Part shown: positions 22,666 through 33,600 of the stretch, piece after piece
Numbering within the stretch: position 1 is the first letter of the stretch
Layout: each line of letters begins with the position of its first letter
From: Chaetoderma sp. LZ-2023a
Taxonomy: Eukaryota > Mollusca > Caudofoveata > Chaetodermatida > Chaetodermatidae
Length of the DNA: 64,000 nt
Assembly (NCBI GenBank): GCA_034401795.1
Contig: CM067367.1
Coordinates: 54,084,269 to 54,148,268 of the forward strand
Direction: 5' to 3'
Made by a program: the position numbers and the translations under genes
The notes under the pieces: generated by a model
What the model saw: the letters and a program-made list of their open reading frames with translations, nothing else
Told to the model about the DNA's origin: nothing
Database searches by the model: none

Positions 22666-23767
22666 ATACATGTCTTCAATAACATTACTATAACCTCTAT
22701 GGTCCTGAATGGCAAAATCACCACTGATATTGCCAACGGCCTGAGAATCGATAACCCCAGAACCTCGAGATTCTACCTGCTGCCAAAAATACACAAGGCA
22801 AAGGATGGTTCTTTCATCCCAGGCAGACCAATGATTAGTGGCAATGGCTACCCTACTGTACACATCAGTAGTTTTGTAGATGAACACATCAAAATTCATC
22901 TACCAAAAATAACGTCATATGTCAGGGACACCACTGATTTCATAAACAAACTTAAATTATATGGTGTCCTACCAGAAAGCGCTCTTCTCATCACTATGTC
23001 TCTTTACACAAACATCCCAAACGAGGAGGGTATTAGAGCTACAGCGAAATTCATCAGGGCCAATGGCACCCCGGGCCAGGCCAGCCCCCCCGGTCGCTGT
23101 TGTCTCTGCTGAAAATGTTCTGACATGCAACAACTTCACTTTCAACAATAATCACTACCTCCAAATTGGAGGGACAGCTATGGGTACAACGGTAGCACAT
23201 AGTTATGCCATAATTTTCATGGCGGACCTAGGAAACAGACTACTCAATAGCGCACCACACCAGCCCGCTATTTACTTGCGTTATATCGATGACATCTTCA
23301 TACTATGGTTAGAAGGAAGGGAGAAACTGGATACATTCATTCAACATATGAATACGTCACATGACACCATAAAATTCACAACTGAAATCTCATCAACAAA
23401 AGTGAGCTTCCTTGACACACTAGGTTCGATCTCGGAGAAACAGACATTCTAGTTCGACTTATTCACCAAACCTACTGACACTCATGGGTGTCTGCATTGC
23501 TAGTCAGCTCACCCGGGCTCCACCAAAGATGTGAGTCCATATGGTCAATTCCTGAGATTACGCAGAATCTGCAGCAACATTAAAGATTATGAGAAACACG
23601 CTTGTGACACAATCACACATGAGAATCGTGGTTATCCCACTAATCTCTTAATAGATAGCTACAACAAAGCTATCCAAAAGGAGAGAATGTCATACATAGA
23701 TTTCAGAAATTTGTTTAACCATTCATGTCCAAACTTTGTTGACTATGGTCAGAATTTTTTTTTTTAA
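22650..23767 (+). pseudogene. Penelope-like element reverse transcriptase, broken and truncated
   Basis: A reverse transcriptase copies the element's RNA at a nicked target. Visible: LPKIHK (22780-22797), PGRPMISGNG, FVDEHI, SYVRDTTDFI, SLYTNIPNEEGI, GGTAMGTTVAHSYAIIF, LRYIDDIFILW (YIDD 23282-23293), VSFLDT, FTKPTD, LRRICS and NFVDYGQN. LPKIHK and GTAMG are Penelope-family marks. Frame changes from +1 to +2 at about 23085, beside a C-run. There is an in-frame stop at 23450 and another at about 23502. The motif-A segment reads LLITMSLYTNIP, apparently lacking the residues with the catalytic Asp normally before SLYTN. The N-terminal part and the GIY-YIG nuclease are absent; the match ends where the linker would continue, at a T-run. 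Confidence 0.88.
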
Positions 23768-24012
23768 CATTCAAGAACTGTTCTTCAGTTGTTCCTGAAA
23801 ACTTTCTAGAACAGTTTAGGACCATTTCAAGAACTTTAAAGCTCCCAGGCTGTTCTTCATTTATTCCTGAAAATTCTCAAGAACAAATTACGAACATTTT
23901 AAGGACATTTATGTTCCTCAACTGTTCTAGAACAACGATTGCGTACAGTTCAAGAATAGTTCTTAATGTTCTAGAACTGTTCATGAACTTTTCTTAATAC
24001 AAGAACAGAATT
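23768..24012. repeat. GTTCTAGAAC / AAGAACAGTTC palindrome cluster
   Basis: About 245 bp with some fifteen GTTC or GAAC steps, including CTAGAACAG, TGTTCTAGAAC twice and CAAGAACTGTTCTTC. The dyads are imperfect and irregularly spaced. Starts at the T-run where the Penelope fragment stops. Confidence 0.7.
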
Positions 24013-24159
24013 TCGCATGACTATTAACTCTGACTAATTATCTAATTGATTATGTAATAACATATAATATTGAATTCCACGCAAAGGGAATTTTCTAACA
24101 ATCATGTGGAAAAGGTACAGATATCTCTTCTGATGAACAACTCTCTGAACATTATCATT

Positions 24160-24260
24160 AAGTTCCTTAGGCAGCAACGTCTTCCAGTCAAATTAATTTC
24201 AAAATTTTCAACAGAATAAATTTTATAGCGTAAAGAATTTACTTTTTCAGGGATTTGTGT
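24160..24260. mobile_element. M2 MITE half core
   Basis: GGCAGCAACGTCTTCCAGTC, AAATTAATTTCAAAATTTTC, then TAAAGAATTTACTTTTTCAG, as at 6940 and 13530. Confidence 0.65.
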
Positions 24261-24509
24261 GTGAAAGGGCTACTGTAATTAGTGTTTGATCATCACACAT
24301 TCCCACTTCACCTTCATCCCAACCCCATATTACGCGCATGTAACTGGCCTCCCCCACCCCCATGCACAGCTGTCCAGTTCTCTGTGACTTAGTAACTCAA
24401 TGGCAGATGTGCTTAAGAATATCATAATCAAGTTATTGACACTTTTTTATCCTGCATATAATAATATACAAAAACATTATTTTATGAACTCATCAATATA
24501 GGGAAGCCT

Positions 24510-24605
24510 GCTGAAAATTTTGAAAATAATTTGACTGAAAGTTGTTGCTGCCATAGGCAGCAACAACATTCAGTCAATTTGTTTTTAAGATAGTCTACAG
24601 GATTT
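24510..24605. mobile_element. M2-like core, variant
   Basis: AATTTGACTGAAAGTTGTTG CTGCCATA then GGCAGCAACAACATTCAGTC: an inverted repeat with a two-base centre, using ACTGAAAG instead of ACTGGGAG. Confidence 0.65.
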
Positions 24606-24804
24606 CAGCTATGACATTAGTAAATGTAATTTTCAGTATCTAAGATGAAAGGTGTTAATAATGTCCTGCAAATGAAGTTAAGAAATGAGTTTGTCTGAAT
24701 TCACAGCTGAGACTGGCATTGATCAGCCTGTCCCTAGTTAGCGTGATTACAGCTGCAGATTGGAGAGACCATCTGCCTAATTCTCTGGACACAAGGTGAT
24801 GAGG

Positions 24805-24830
24805 GGTGGGGGGTGGGGGGGGGGGGGGCT
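24805..24830. repeat. Poly-G tract
   Basis: GGGGTGGGGGGTGGGGGG, then a run of G. A candidate G-quadruplex. Confidence 0.85.
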
Positions 24831-25009
24831 TTAAAGCTGAACAGATGCACTAAAATAGTCAATGCTAAACCAATAATATTTTAAATGCAATGCACATAAG
24901 CATTTGTATCAGTTATTGAATAATACTTTTACATGTCAGTTCAGCTTTAAGACAGGTGATTGTAAGATGGTTGTGAAGCTACAAAAGGTCTTTCCTATGT
25001 CAGTTAACA

Positions 25010-25233
25010 CTTTAACCCTCATATCAGCCAAAACAGCTTCTACAGTGGTCTTGAGATATGTAAATTTGCAGACCAAGAGAAGAATATTTTTGAAATTTTA
25101 CCTCTGGAATGACTGGCTCGATAACGAGCCAGTCATTCCAGTGGTAAAATTTCCAAATTACTCTTCTCCTGATCTGCAAATTTATATTTTCTTTGAGGAA
25201 ATTTTCTTGAACAAATTTAAGACTTAAAGGGTT
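25010..25233. mobile_element. H1 MITE, well preserved
   Basis: ACTTTAACCCTCATATCAGC start, core GACTGGCTCGATAACGAGCC AGTCATTCC, with arms extending to AGAAGAATATTTTTGAAATT. End GACTTAAAGGGTTAG. Confidence 0.8.
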
Positions 25234-25394
25234 AGTGATGTTTGAGTTTGATAATAAAGCATATTATTGTTTGGTTAACAAATCACATCCTAGAATTTTG
25301 TACATGTATGTTGTAATGATCGATACTTTAATCTGCACACAATAATTAGATTTTTGCCAACTCATTGTCACCTGATTAATTAGCCATTTCACAG

Positions 25395-25740
25395 CTTTAA
25401 TTGTCATCCCCGCGAGAACCAGCCTCTGTTATGGTTTTGTGGAATGTATGCACAGGCCAACAGAATACAATTTCGGAACCACTCATTCCAGTGGTAAATT
25501 TTCAAAAATTGTATTCTCTTGGCCTGTAAATGCCCATTGACCATTAAAGGGTTAATGGCGAACTGGACAAAAATAAGCTCTGCAGTTATCTTGAGGTAGT
25601 CAAAAGAAGAGTATTTTTTAAACTTTACGCCTAGAATGTCTGTCTCCATAACAAGCCAGTCACTCTAATAGTCAATTTTTAAAAATCTTCTGGCACTACA
25701 AATGGACAATTAGTAAGCATAAATTTGAAGTTACTAAGAA
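25395..25740. mobile_element. Two adjacent H1 MITE copies
   Basis: The first (25395-25556) lost its left stem (GAACCACTCATTCCAGTGGT). The second (25548-25740) keeps an eroded hairpin at 25630-25675. They share the GGGTTAA boundary at 25549-25555. Confidence 0.7.
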
Positions 25741-25936
25741 AATCTAATTATATAATACTAATAATATATACTTTGAGTTGAGATGGCTAAGTAAGGTTCC
25801 TTTTGGAAATTTTGTTGACACAGCCAAAGGTGACAATTGTACAGAAGTAAGTTTTTACTTGGCAAAACTGGGGATTTGCTTATTGTGAAATTTTATCAAG
25901 CCCAATAGTGTCCAATACAAGGTCAAAGGTGACATC

Positions 25937-25937
<1 letters not shown>

Positions 25938-26024
<87 letters not shown>
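25938..26024. repeat. (TA)n microsatellite
   Basis: About 86 bp of pure TA. Confidence 0.98.
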
Positions 26025-26027
<3 letters not shown>

Positions 26028-26404
26028 AAAGTTGTTGCTGTATGGCGGCAGCAATTAAACATATAATACCTTCTATGAATGGTGTTATGGGTCGGCGTGC
26101 CCTATAGGAGGGTGGTGGCATGGTTTATGTGGGTGGGGCGCTAAGCTGGACGAAGGAGGATGTGCTTATTATTTCAGATTGATCACTTCAGGGTCACCTG
26201 CCCATGGACTACCATAGCTCTAGTAACACCATTTTTGCACTAAATTCTAAAAACACCCCTTCATGGTACAGATGTTTGAAGTATGAATATTTTGAATAGA
26301 AAGTATCTGATAGTTACGATGCCACCATATGTGAAGACTGTTAGTAGGCTTCTTTTCAAGGTACTCAGAATTAAAATTATAAAAAGTTGTATTGAACTCT
26401 TTTA

Positions 26405-26615
26405 AATGTTCAAGATTTGTCCGGAAAGTTTACAGTTTTGTTTAGTAAATATCCTTTTACTGGCCAAAGCAGACAATTTTTTAACATTTACCACTGGAAT
26501 GACTGGCTTGATTATCAAGCCAGTCATTTAAGTGGTAAAGTTTCAAAAATAGCCTCTTGGGCAGTAAATGGAGCTTTCTCAAGACCACTGTGGAGGCCAT
26601 TAACTTGACGATAGA
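26405..26615. mobile_element. H1 MITE
   Basis: Core GACTGGCTTGATTATCAAGC with CAGTCATTTAAGTGGTAAA; box TTACTGGCCAAAGCAGAC. Confidence 0.75.
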
Positions 26616-26644
26616 TAACTGCCGAGATAAATTTTGGCCCGTTA

Positions 26645-26880
26645 TCCATTAACCATTTAATCGTCAAATTTGGTCAACAAAATTAAAATATCTGCCTATT
26701 GATTGTCCATTTACAGGCCAAGAGAACACAATTTTTGAAAATTTATCACTGGAATGGCTTAACTGAGCCAGTCATTTGAGTGTTAAATTTCCAAAAATTG
26801 TCTTCTCTTAAGCCAGTAAATGAACCTTCCTCAAGAACACTGCTGAGGCCATTAACTTGACCATTTAAATGTTAGTCAGA
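26645..26880. mobile_element. H1 MITE
   Basis: TTAACCATTTAATCGTCAAA start, CCATTTACAGGCCAAGAGAA, eroded core GGCTTAACTGAGCCAGTC, end GACCATTTAAATG. Confidence 0.7.
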
Positions 26881-27334
26881 ATTGGGTTTCTTTCAGTTGG
26901 GAGAGTGTTAGGTCTATCCATTTCTTCGCCACATGTTATTGTTTTGTTCTTCTTGGAAAAAATGTGGATAATTCTACAGAGACACAGCTGTGCCAAGAGT
27001 GTAGCAATTCCTTAATGCGCTAATTTGGCAACTTTCCACTGGTGCCGGTTGGACGAATAATGAACGAACGCAGAAGAACCTAATTATGATGTGACATCAA
27101 TAAATTGTAGCTAGAACCTTGCCGTAGAAATATGCGTATAAGAACTGTTTTGTTCAGAAATATTAAAAGCAATTCATTTACATGATAGATTTTAAGCTTT
27201 CTAAACTTAATATATAGAAACCGGATCGATGATGGTAACAATGGCAGCACAACAATAACAACATGAACCAATGCAATAATTAAATAATTGAGTGAATGTT
27301 CTAGAGGCTGGAGATACACCAACCAAACTAAGCC

Positions 27335-27335
<1 letters not shown>
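26881..27335. other. No gene seen
   Basis: Unassigned sequence between MITEs and the CAA repeat. Confidence 0.4.

Positions 27336-27336
<1 letters not shown>

Positions 27337-27368
<32 letters not shown>
27337..27368. repeat. (CAA)n microsatellite
   Basis: About ten CAA units followed by CAGTGGCAGCAGCAGC. Reverse-strand poly-Val and poly-Cys frames are artefacts. Confidence 0.95.
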
Positions 27369-27504
27369 GTGGCAGCAGCAGCAAAAGACATCCTTGCATG
27401 TCAGGCATGAATAATGGTGTAAAATCGTAACACGCACAACATTTTGAAAATAGAAATGATCTTGTTTTAATGTTTTATGTTTAACAAGTAAGCAAGCCAA
27501 TCTG

Positions 27505-27835
27505 ACCTCCCTGAAACTCAATTTCCAGAAAACTATACAGGTAAACTGTAGGACATTTTGAAACTAATTTGATTGGTTGCTGTTGCTGCCTATGGTAGCA
27601 ACAGCGCCCAGTCAAATTAGTTTCAAAATATTCAATAGAATGGTTATTAAGTAGTAAAGCCATACTTCGTACACGTGACAGACTATTAATAGTTCCTGAT
27701 GGACTTAAATATGCCATCATCATTCATGATATATTTTAATTGCCAAGTCAGCCTATGTGTTTGATTATGATGTACATATGTGACTGACAGATTGCATTCC
27801 TCTATTGATTATGGAACACACAACTATCACAGAGG
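27505..27835. mobile_element. M2 MITE, near-complete
   Basis: CTCAATTTCCAGAAAACTAT, core TTTGATTGGTTGCTGTTGCT GCC / GGTAGCAACAGCGCCCAGTC (27568-27617), then GACAGACTATTAATAGTTCC and the tail TGTACATATGTGACTGACAG. Confidence 0.75.
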
Positions 27836-27859
27836 GATAAATTTCTATCTATGCCACGC

Positions 27860-28235
27860 TCATTTAGCACTAAGCTCCGCCCACTTTCTACATAGTATTA
27901 AATCTTTGAACCCAGAATTCCTGAATCTCGATTACAAGGTAACTACCAGTATATACAGATAAGCTGTTGAACATTTTAAAGCTTATTTTACTGGTCTCCC
28001 AGTCAAATTAGTTTCAAAATATTCAACAGAATGTTTATTAAATTGTAAATTTGCTCTAAAAATACAATGGAGACTGTTTAGTTGTCAAACCTCTGCCCCT
28101 TTCCCCAGTGGAACCTACTTCATTTGATCATACTGTCAGCTAACAAGTGATGTATAGTTAATTAGGACATCTGATATTACCTGAGTGACATATCAGATCC
28201 CTCCATTGATGGCCATTAGGCGCTAATGATTGACT
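27860..28235. mobile_element. M2 MITE
   Basis: Core CTCCCAGTCAAATTAGTTTC at 27994, a tail with GTCAGCTAACAAGTGATG, and the inverted outer module GATCCCTCCATTGATGG at 28196. Gives one full element end. Confidence 0.7.
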
Positions 28236-28404
28236 TATTATGGTATCTGGATCATTGTATGGATGAGTGAGCAGGAGCATTAATTTTCCCCAAATATGTG
28301 TTATGAGAGCTCAACAGGAACATATGGCGATGAATGACTTATTGAATCCTGTTAAGCCATTTCATTTCGCAGGTGCCTCAGGCTTCAAATATTGACAGTT
28401 ATAA

Positions 28405-28515
28405 ATATAAAAGCTGCCAAATATTTTGAAAACAGTTTGGCGGAGAGCCATTCCTACACAAACGTCATTGCTGTCTTAGGCAGCAATAACTGTCAGTAAA
28501 ATTGTTTTCAATATA
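28405..28515. mobile_element. M2-like core, variant
   Basis: ATATTTTGAAAACAGTTTGG and CATTGCTGTCTTAGGCAGCA then CAGTAAAATTGTTTTCAATA; imperfect inverted core. Confidence 0.55.
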
Positions 28516-28854
28516 ATCATTGAGATTTTGATGCTATATATATATATATATAAACCTGATAGAATAGTGAATGGCTAACTTGATGACCACCACCTGTCAA
28601 TCTGTGTTCTGGCCACTTTCACTGGATATAGCAGCAGCTGGCCACTGGGAGTTGGCCACTGGGCAGCTGTTGTTATGTCCATTGAAGGTTTAGGGATTGA
28701 TACCAGATGAGAAATGATATGAGTTATTCTGCACTTGATAGATAATAATGGTCATTATCTCTATAATATTGTATTCAACTATTTATTACCGCTTACCTCA
28801 AGGTTTACTTTTGAGAATTATGCTGCTCTTCCCATAGAGGAAGGATGGTATTGA

Positions 28855-29257
28855 CTAGGCTTGTGTGATTACGTGATTAAATCGAAAATCGCGATTATGT
28901 TTTAAATTGTGAATTTATATGATTAAAAATTAAATAATCTAATAAACGTGAATATTTTCTATTGCATAAAATATTTCAAAACCTAACTTTCAATAACTTT
29001 TTAATGTGATAGGGAAAGAGAAGGCTATCACTGGAATGCCTGGCTCGATTCTCTAGCCAGTCATTCCAGTGATGCATTTTCAAAAATAGTCTTCCTACCC
29101 TGCAAATGGACTCTTCTAAACACAGTTTCAATTTTCGTCATTGAACTTGTTTGTTATTCTGTCTTGGTAATTTGTATCCAAGCTGATTAATCAAGTAATC
29201 ACGATTATTTTTAATAATCGATCGCGATCAGTCCACGCAATAATCGCACAAGCCTAG
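28855..29257. mobile_element. hAT-like MITE with nested H1 copy
   Basis: CTAGGCTTGTGTGATTACGT at the left is inverted at the right as ATAATCGCACAAGCCTAG (29240-29257). Inside each end is an AATCG-rich zone (ATCGAAAATCGCGATT and AATCGATCGCGAT). Short AGGCTTGTG-type ends with ATCG-rich subterminal sequence resemble hAT-type elements; the class is inferred. An H1 hairpin (TGGCTCGATTCTCTAGCCAG) sits inside at about 29010-29125. The right edge touches the DIRS left end. Confidence 0.6.
29010..29125. mobile_element. H1 MITE remnant nested in the hAT-like MITE
   Basis: ATCACTGGAATGCCTGGCTC / AGCCAGTCATTCCAGTGAT hairpin, then CTGCAAATGGACTCTTCT. Its terminal TTAA motifs are not visible. Confidence 0.65.
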
Positions 29258-29545
29258 TTGTTATTACACCACAAAAACATCCATTACCGTTCAATCACTA
29301 CTTGCTAAATCAATTATTTGCATTTTGCTATCAGAATAAGATTTTTATGCCTGCATACACACCTCCCCATGCCTAATCCTATTCCTATGGACCCTCAACC
29401 AGGCTACTGGTTGAGTCCCACCTCCAGCCTACCATCAGGTATAGACTGGCACCAGTCTATACTCACCTCATAGTGACGCTTGTCGCTATGCACACTCACG
29501 CATGCGCATCAGAGCCCGAATAGGAAACAGATTCACTTTTTCAAT
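29257..29545 (+). repeat. Left inverted terminal repeat, DIRS A
   Basis: Reverse complement of 35838-36161 up to TTCACTTTTT, with a different outermost ~40 bp. Contains the palindrome ACTGGCACCAGT at about 29447-29458. Confidence 0.9.
29498..29514 (+). promoter_or_regulatory. GCATGCGCA palindrome in the DIRS terminal repeat (NRF1-like)
   Basis: CACGCATGCGCATC lies in the part of the terminal repeat where transcription of such elements would begin. The unrelated family B terminal repeat carries GAGCATGCGCAC in a similar place (38886-38897). The sequence fits the NRF1 consensus (GCGCATGCGC). A promoter role is inferred. Confidence 0.3.
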
Positions 29546-29998
29546 TATTCTGCATGCAGAATAGTTGTCTAAAAATATTTATATAAGTTTTTGTGTTTTG
29601 CGCTGTGGCAGCGATACCTTTTGACTTTATATCTCGGAACAATATGCCCAATATGAAGTCAATCCTCCCTAAGTTACGTCTAGGAGTATAATTGTGTTTA
29701 TATGGTATCTTATAGACGAATTTATATATTACCGGTTTTCGCGAAGATCGTTATTTGCTTCGTGGTATCTTGATTGTTATGCCTATCCTAAATCAAGTCA
29801 TCATCATTGATAATGTCCAGTCCATATATAGAGCCTGTAACGAAGTTATTTCTAGTGCATTATAAGGATTATATTAAAATCCCTTGAAAGTTTCTGGTAA
29901 GGAAATTTGAATTTTCCCGCCGTTAGAACTGAGTTGAGGGTGTCTCTTGTGTGAGAGTTTGAGCGGTATGCTCCATTGTTACGTTTTTTCGTTTGTAG

Positions 29999-30801
29999 GA
30001 GTTAGCGAAAAGGTCAGATAAGACTAAATGTTCGTCGGCAAAATGTGATCGTCATCACTCGATTCGCCGGGCACGTTTGTGCGAAGTGTCCTGTACTACT
30101 AATGCTATGTGTGTGATTTGTAAAGGGTGGCCGGTTTTCGGTAGCGAAAGCGTTCTTTAAAGATTGTCGGTCTAACAATCGCTGCCTCTGGTCGTCCTTC
30201 CCCTTCCTCCGTTGCTAGCAAGACAAGGGCGGTGTCCTTTGCTTCAACCTCTGTTCCGTTATCGGTAGCAACGGAGGGGGGAAATTCATTGGGAAATTCG
30301 GACGCCGTGATGGCGCTCTTTGCTAGGTTGGAGTCGTTTGCCACCGTTTTGACGAAATCACTTGATGAAAGGATCTCTTCTGCAATAAAAGAGGCAAAAA
30401 GGAAGGAGAGCTCGTCAAGCTCCGAGGATAGCCCGAAGGCTAGCGGGCGTTCCCGCAAATGGGGGAAGCCGGTCCCCCTGGCCTCTAGACAGGGGATGGA
30501 ATCGCCGAAAAAGCAGAAGACAAGGGCATCTAAGCCCTTGAAGGTGTGTTCGGAGGGTGCACCACAGAAAATCCACGTTAGACTAGAAGGTGACGGGCAT
30601 AACCTTCAAGCAGTGGTGGCGTCGGTTGAAGCTGGCGTCCATAAGGCTAGTACTTATGAAAATGCCAATGTAACGGTGGTTCCGGTGGTTAAAGTAGTCT
30701 CGAAAGCGCCCATTGTTGAGAGGTTGTTACCTAGTCTTGCTAATTCCGGCTACTTCCGTTTTACGATTCTCATTCTTTTTCCGGCCGGACTTCCGGTTTA
30801 G
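29999..30801 (+). pseudogene. DIRS A ORF1 (gag-like) remnant with Cys/His cluster
   Basis: Frame 2 from 29999 reads ELAKRSDKTKCSSAKCDRHH and on through C-x4-C, C-x2-C spacing to 30125 (LCEVSC, MCVICKGW), a compact Cys/His cluster that could bind zinc. A stop follows at about 30158. The reading continues in frame 1 from 30232 to 30801: a helical stretch (MALFARLESFATVLTKSLDE), then a Ser/Lys-rich basic segment (KRKESSSSSEDSPKASGR, KKQKTRASKP). The position before RT and the basic, low-complexity make-up fit the structural ORF of a DIRS element. No motif proves it. Confidence 0.6.
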
Positions 30802-31590
30802 CGAGACATCCGGGTCGTCAAGATCCGGTTCCGGCTTCGGTAGCTTCCGTTTCTGGAAGGACTTCTGGTTTGGGGGGGGGGTGTGTGTGATCCGGGTAGG
30901 CAAGATCCGGTTACCACTTCCGTTTCGGTAACTTCCGGTCTGTCTTCCGGTTATGTAGGACATCAGGGTCCTACAGGTCTAGTGTCTACTTCCGTTTCCA
31001 GGTCTTTTAGCTGTTCCGGCCATTCCGGATATCCGGAGTCTGAGGACTCTTTTTATTTTCCGAATTCTGGTAGAGGCGTTTCCGGTTCCGGGGTGGACAC
31101 TAGTCAGTTTACTTCCACTTCCGGTATTAGAAGTGTACTTCCGGGTCGGTCAGACCTGGATGTAATTCCGATTTCCGTTTCCGGTTTCATGAGAGCTTCT
31201 GGAAGAATGCATATCCGGGTCTGTTGGATCCGACATTGCATTGTTCACCAATTTCCGGTTCCGTTTTTTCAGTTCCCTCTTCCGGTTAGTCTGTACATCC
31301 GGATTGTAGGATCTTGATCAGTTCCGGTAGTCTACTTCCGGTTTTATCCATTTCTTTTTCCTTTTTTTTTTTCACATCCGGATTTCGTACAGCCGGGGTT
31401 TTTTTTTCACATCCGGATTTCGTACAGCCGGGGATAGGGTCATTTCCGGTTTTACCCGGCATTACATGTTCATCCATTTCCGGGTTTTCAGCTTCCTCTT
31501 CCGGTAATTCTGTACATCCGGGTTGTAGGATTTTGATCAGTTTCCGGTAGTATACTTCCGGGTTTATGCATTTCCGTTTCCCTTTTTCCA
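30765..31590 (+). repeat. TTCCGG-rich tract inside DIRS A
   Basis: At least 25 copies of TTCCGG in about 820 bp, many as ACTTCCGG (the ETS/GABP-type core). Translation is Ser/Gly/Val-rich in several frames (SGSSRSGSGFGS, SSGYVGHQG). A 90-bp block at 31268-31360 is repeated at 31485-31580, and CACATCCGGATTTCGTACAG is repeated at 31372 and 31410. It probably was a coding low-complexity part of ORF1. Confidence 0.85.
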
Positions 31591-31599
31591 TATCCGCAT

Positions 31600-32590
31600 T
31601 CCTAGAATCTAGTCATCTTCTTGCCTAAGAATTAGTCTTATTTCAGTTTTTGTTTAATATTGGGAATGTTAAATTGCTGAAAATAGTCATTCCAATTCAT
31701 TGCCAGTCTTGTAGTCTCTCTTGGAATGGTAGTCTATTCAGACATTTATTCGTTTATCAGCGACAATTTCAGCGTAATTAAAGACTCTCCTGACTGGTTA
31801 CCATAAGGGATTTTGTTGCAGATTATTTTCTATGCGCATTTCATAAGCCGATAAGTCAGGTGGTATTCTACGCATTATTTCGATACGATTTTTGCTTTCA
31901 TCCAACTTTAGATGGCCAGTTGTCTTCGGGCCATTCAGCCTTTTTTCTCGCTCCTTTTACCTCTTATGTCGGCAGGTTGACATATTTATTTAACCAACGG
32001 GAGTTTATTTGTGTACGGGATCTCCCTGATTCTTAAGTAAATCGTAGTATAATTTCGTCAGTCGCTGAAAAGAATTAGATTCAGTAACGGTTTCATAGGA
32101 TCATTATGAGTGCAGGATTAATGTCTACAAGTACATTATTCGCTTAGAAAGGATAATCAATCGGATAAAGGGGCAGGAAGGAGGAATATGAGTCGGATTC
32201 TTCTGCGTTGACATAGTTTCGGTGAGTTCGTTTTGTTTTCATTTTTCAATCCAGATTTTTGTTTGGTTTTCCTTTTATAGCGTAAATTTTGCTCTATTTT
32301 GACTGGGTAGCTGCGGGCCTTCGGACGGGGGTTTCGGGGGGGTGGGGGGGGGCGGGGCTCGAGATTTGCTGGGTATTTTGGGGGCAGTTTTGCTGAAGGT
32401 TGTTGGTGATGCCACCGGCAATTTTCGGTCGGATTATTCCTGGATTATTCAGTGAGTCTTGGGTTTTTGCTCATTGAGGTTGTTGTCTGGGGGTTGGGGG
32501 CGGGCCGGTTGGATTGGGGTTGGGGTTGCGCTGGAGGGGGGAGGAGCGGACGAGAATCTTTGGATTTAAGCATCCACCAACTATTTCGGT
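31600..32590. other. DIRS A interior with no recognisable coding remnant
   Basis: The RT N-terminal half would be expected here but no RT motif is readable. 32321-32352 has G-runs (GGACGGGGGTTTCGGGGGGG) and 32485-32545 another GGGG-rich patch. Confidence 0.5.
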
Positions 32591-32594
32591 CAAA

Positions 32595-33600
32595 ATGTTT
32601 TCTAAATCTTTGCAAGTCCAGAGATATTACAGTTGTGATATGTTGTCTGCAAAATTCAGTATTCAATCAGTTAATATCTAGTATCAGTGTTCAATCTTTC
32701 TTGGGGATTTCTAACACAATGGCATTTGTTAGTACAAAGATGAAATTATTGATGCTAAGATTATGAATATAAGAAGCAATAAATTTATTAAAATCTTTTA
32801 AGTTTTCTGCCTCGTGGCATAAATATCGAATTGTTTAGGATATCTAATTTATCAGCAAGCCCGAGCGGCTAGGCAACCGTTGATGTATTCAATACAATTT
32901 TTATTAAATCTCCATTGTTATACGATGTTTAAATTAGATAGTCTAATGTGGGCCATAGTTCTGTTATCAGGACCTTGTGACTTGTCATGTATGCTATTCA
33001 TAGAATTGTGATGACGGTCATCACTAGTGACTTTCCCGTAGTTCATGTAGATCTCGGGCACATGATTTGGCTATATCTTGACTCTAAGCACTCCCAAAGA
33101 CTTACTATGGGGTTTTGGTTTGCCACAATCTCTGGTTAAATCTCTGTAAATAATATTATCTATAATTTTTGCAGAGTCTTTAGCATTATTAATAAGTTAG
33201 GCTATTCTGATATCACCATTTTTGGTCTCCATTCAGAGTAAGCGGTATTATTAAAATATCCATAATAAACGTGAGCTACCTATTTAGTGAGGTATAAGCG
33301 TTATGATATAGGCCAGGATTTTTGGCATATGTAATCTATATGTTTTCTATGAGCATTCCTCTTTAGCATATAGTAAGTTTGACTCTTCTTTAAGGGGGGA
33401 CCGTTATTAAAAGGGGCTAGATATTCCTGGATCTAGAATCTTTCTATGTAGTCTCCTCTTCCAAAAAAGGTTTTCTGTTCATTATTATTAGAAGCTATTA
33501 GCTTTAGAGGGGTTGTTGTTTGTCTATGATTGTCAGGGAGTCTATAGAAGAGGCTATTCATTGGAAAGTAGATCCAGGCTTCTGTGCATTGGTCGGATTG
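32595..33600 (+). pseudogene. DIRS A RT C-terminus and RNase H remnants (weak)
   Basis: FLGISNTMAFVSTK at about 32697 sits where RT families have a LGF-x-[ILV]-[ND]T segment. IINVSYLFSEV at about 33261 fits an RNase H 'HIN-x-LEL' block. EAIHWKVDPGFCALV at 33551 fits the segment just before the DIRS 'DLFA' block. Each is short and separated by stops, so the call rests on their order and on the stronger match downstream. Confidence 0.4.

Noticed and set aside
30105..30458. 117-codon minus-strand frame in DIRS A
   Set aside because: Shadow of the plus-strand gag-like frame at 30232-30801.
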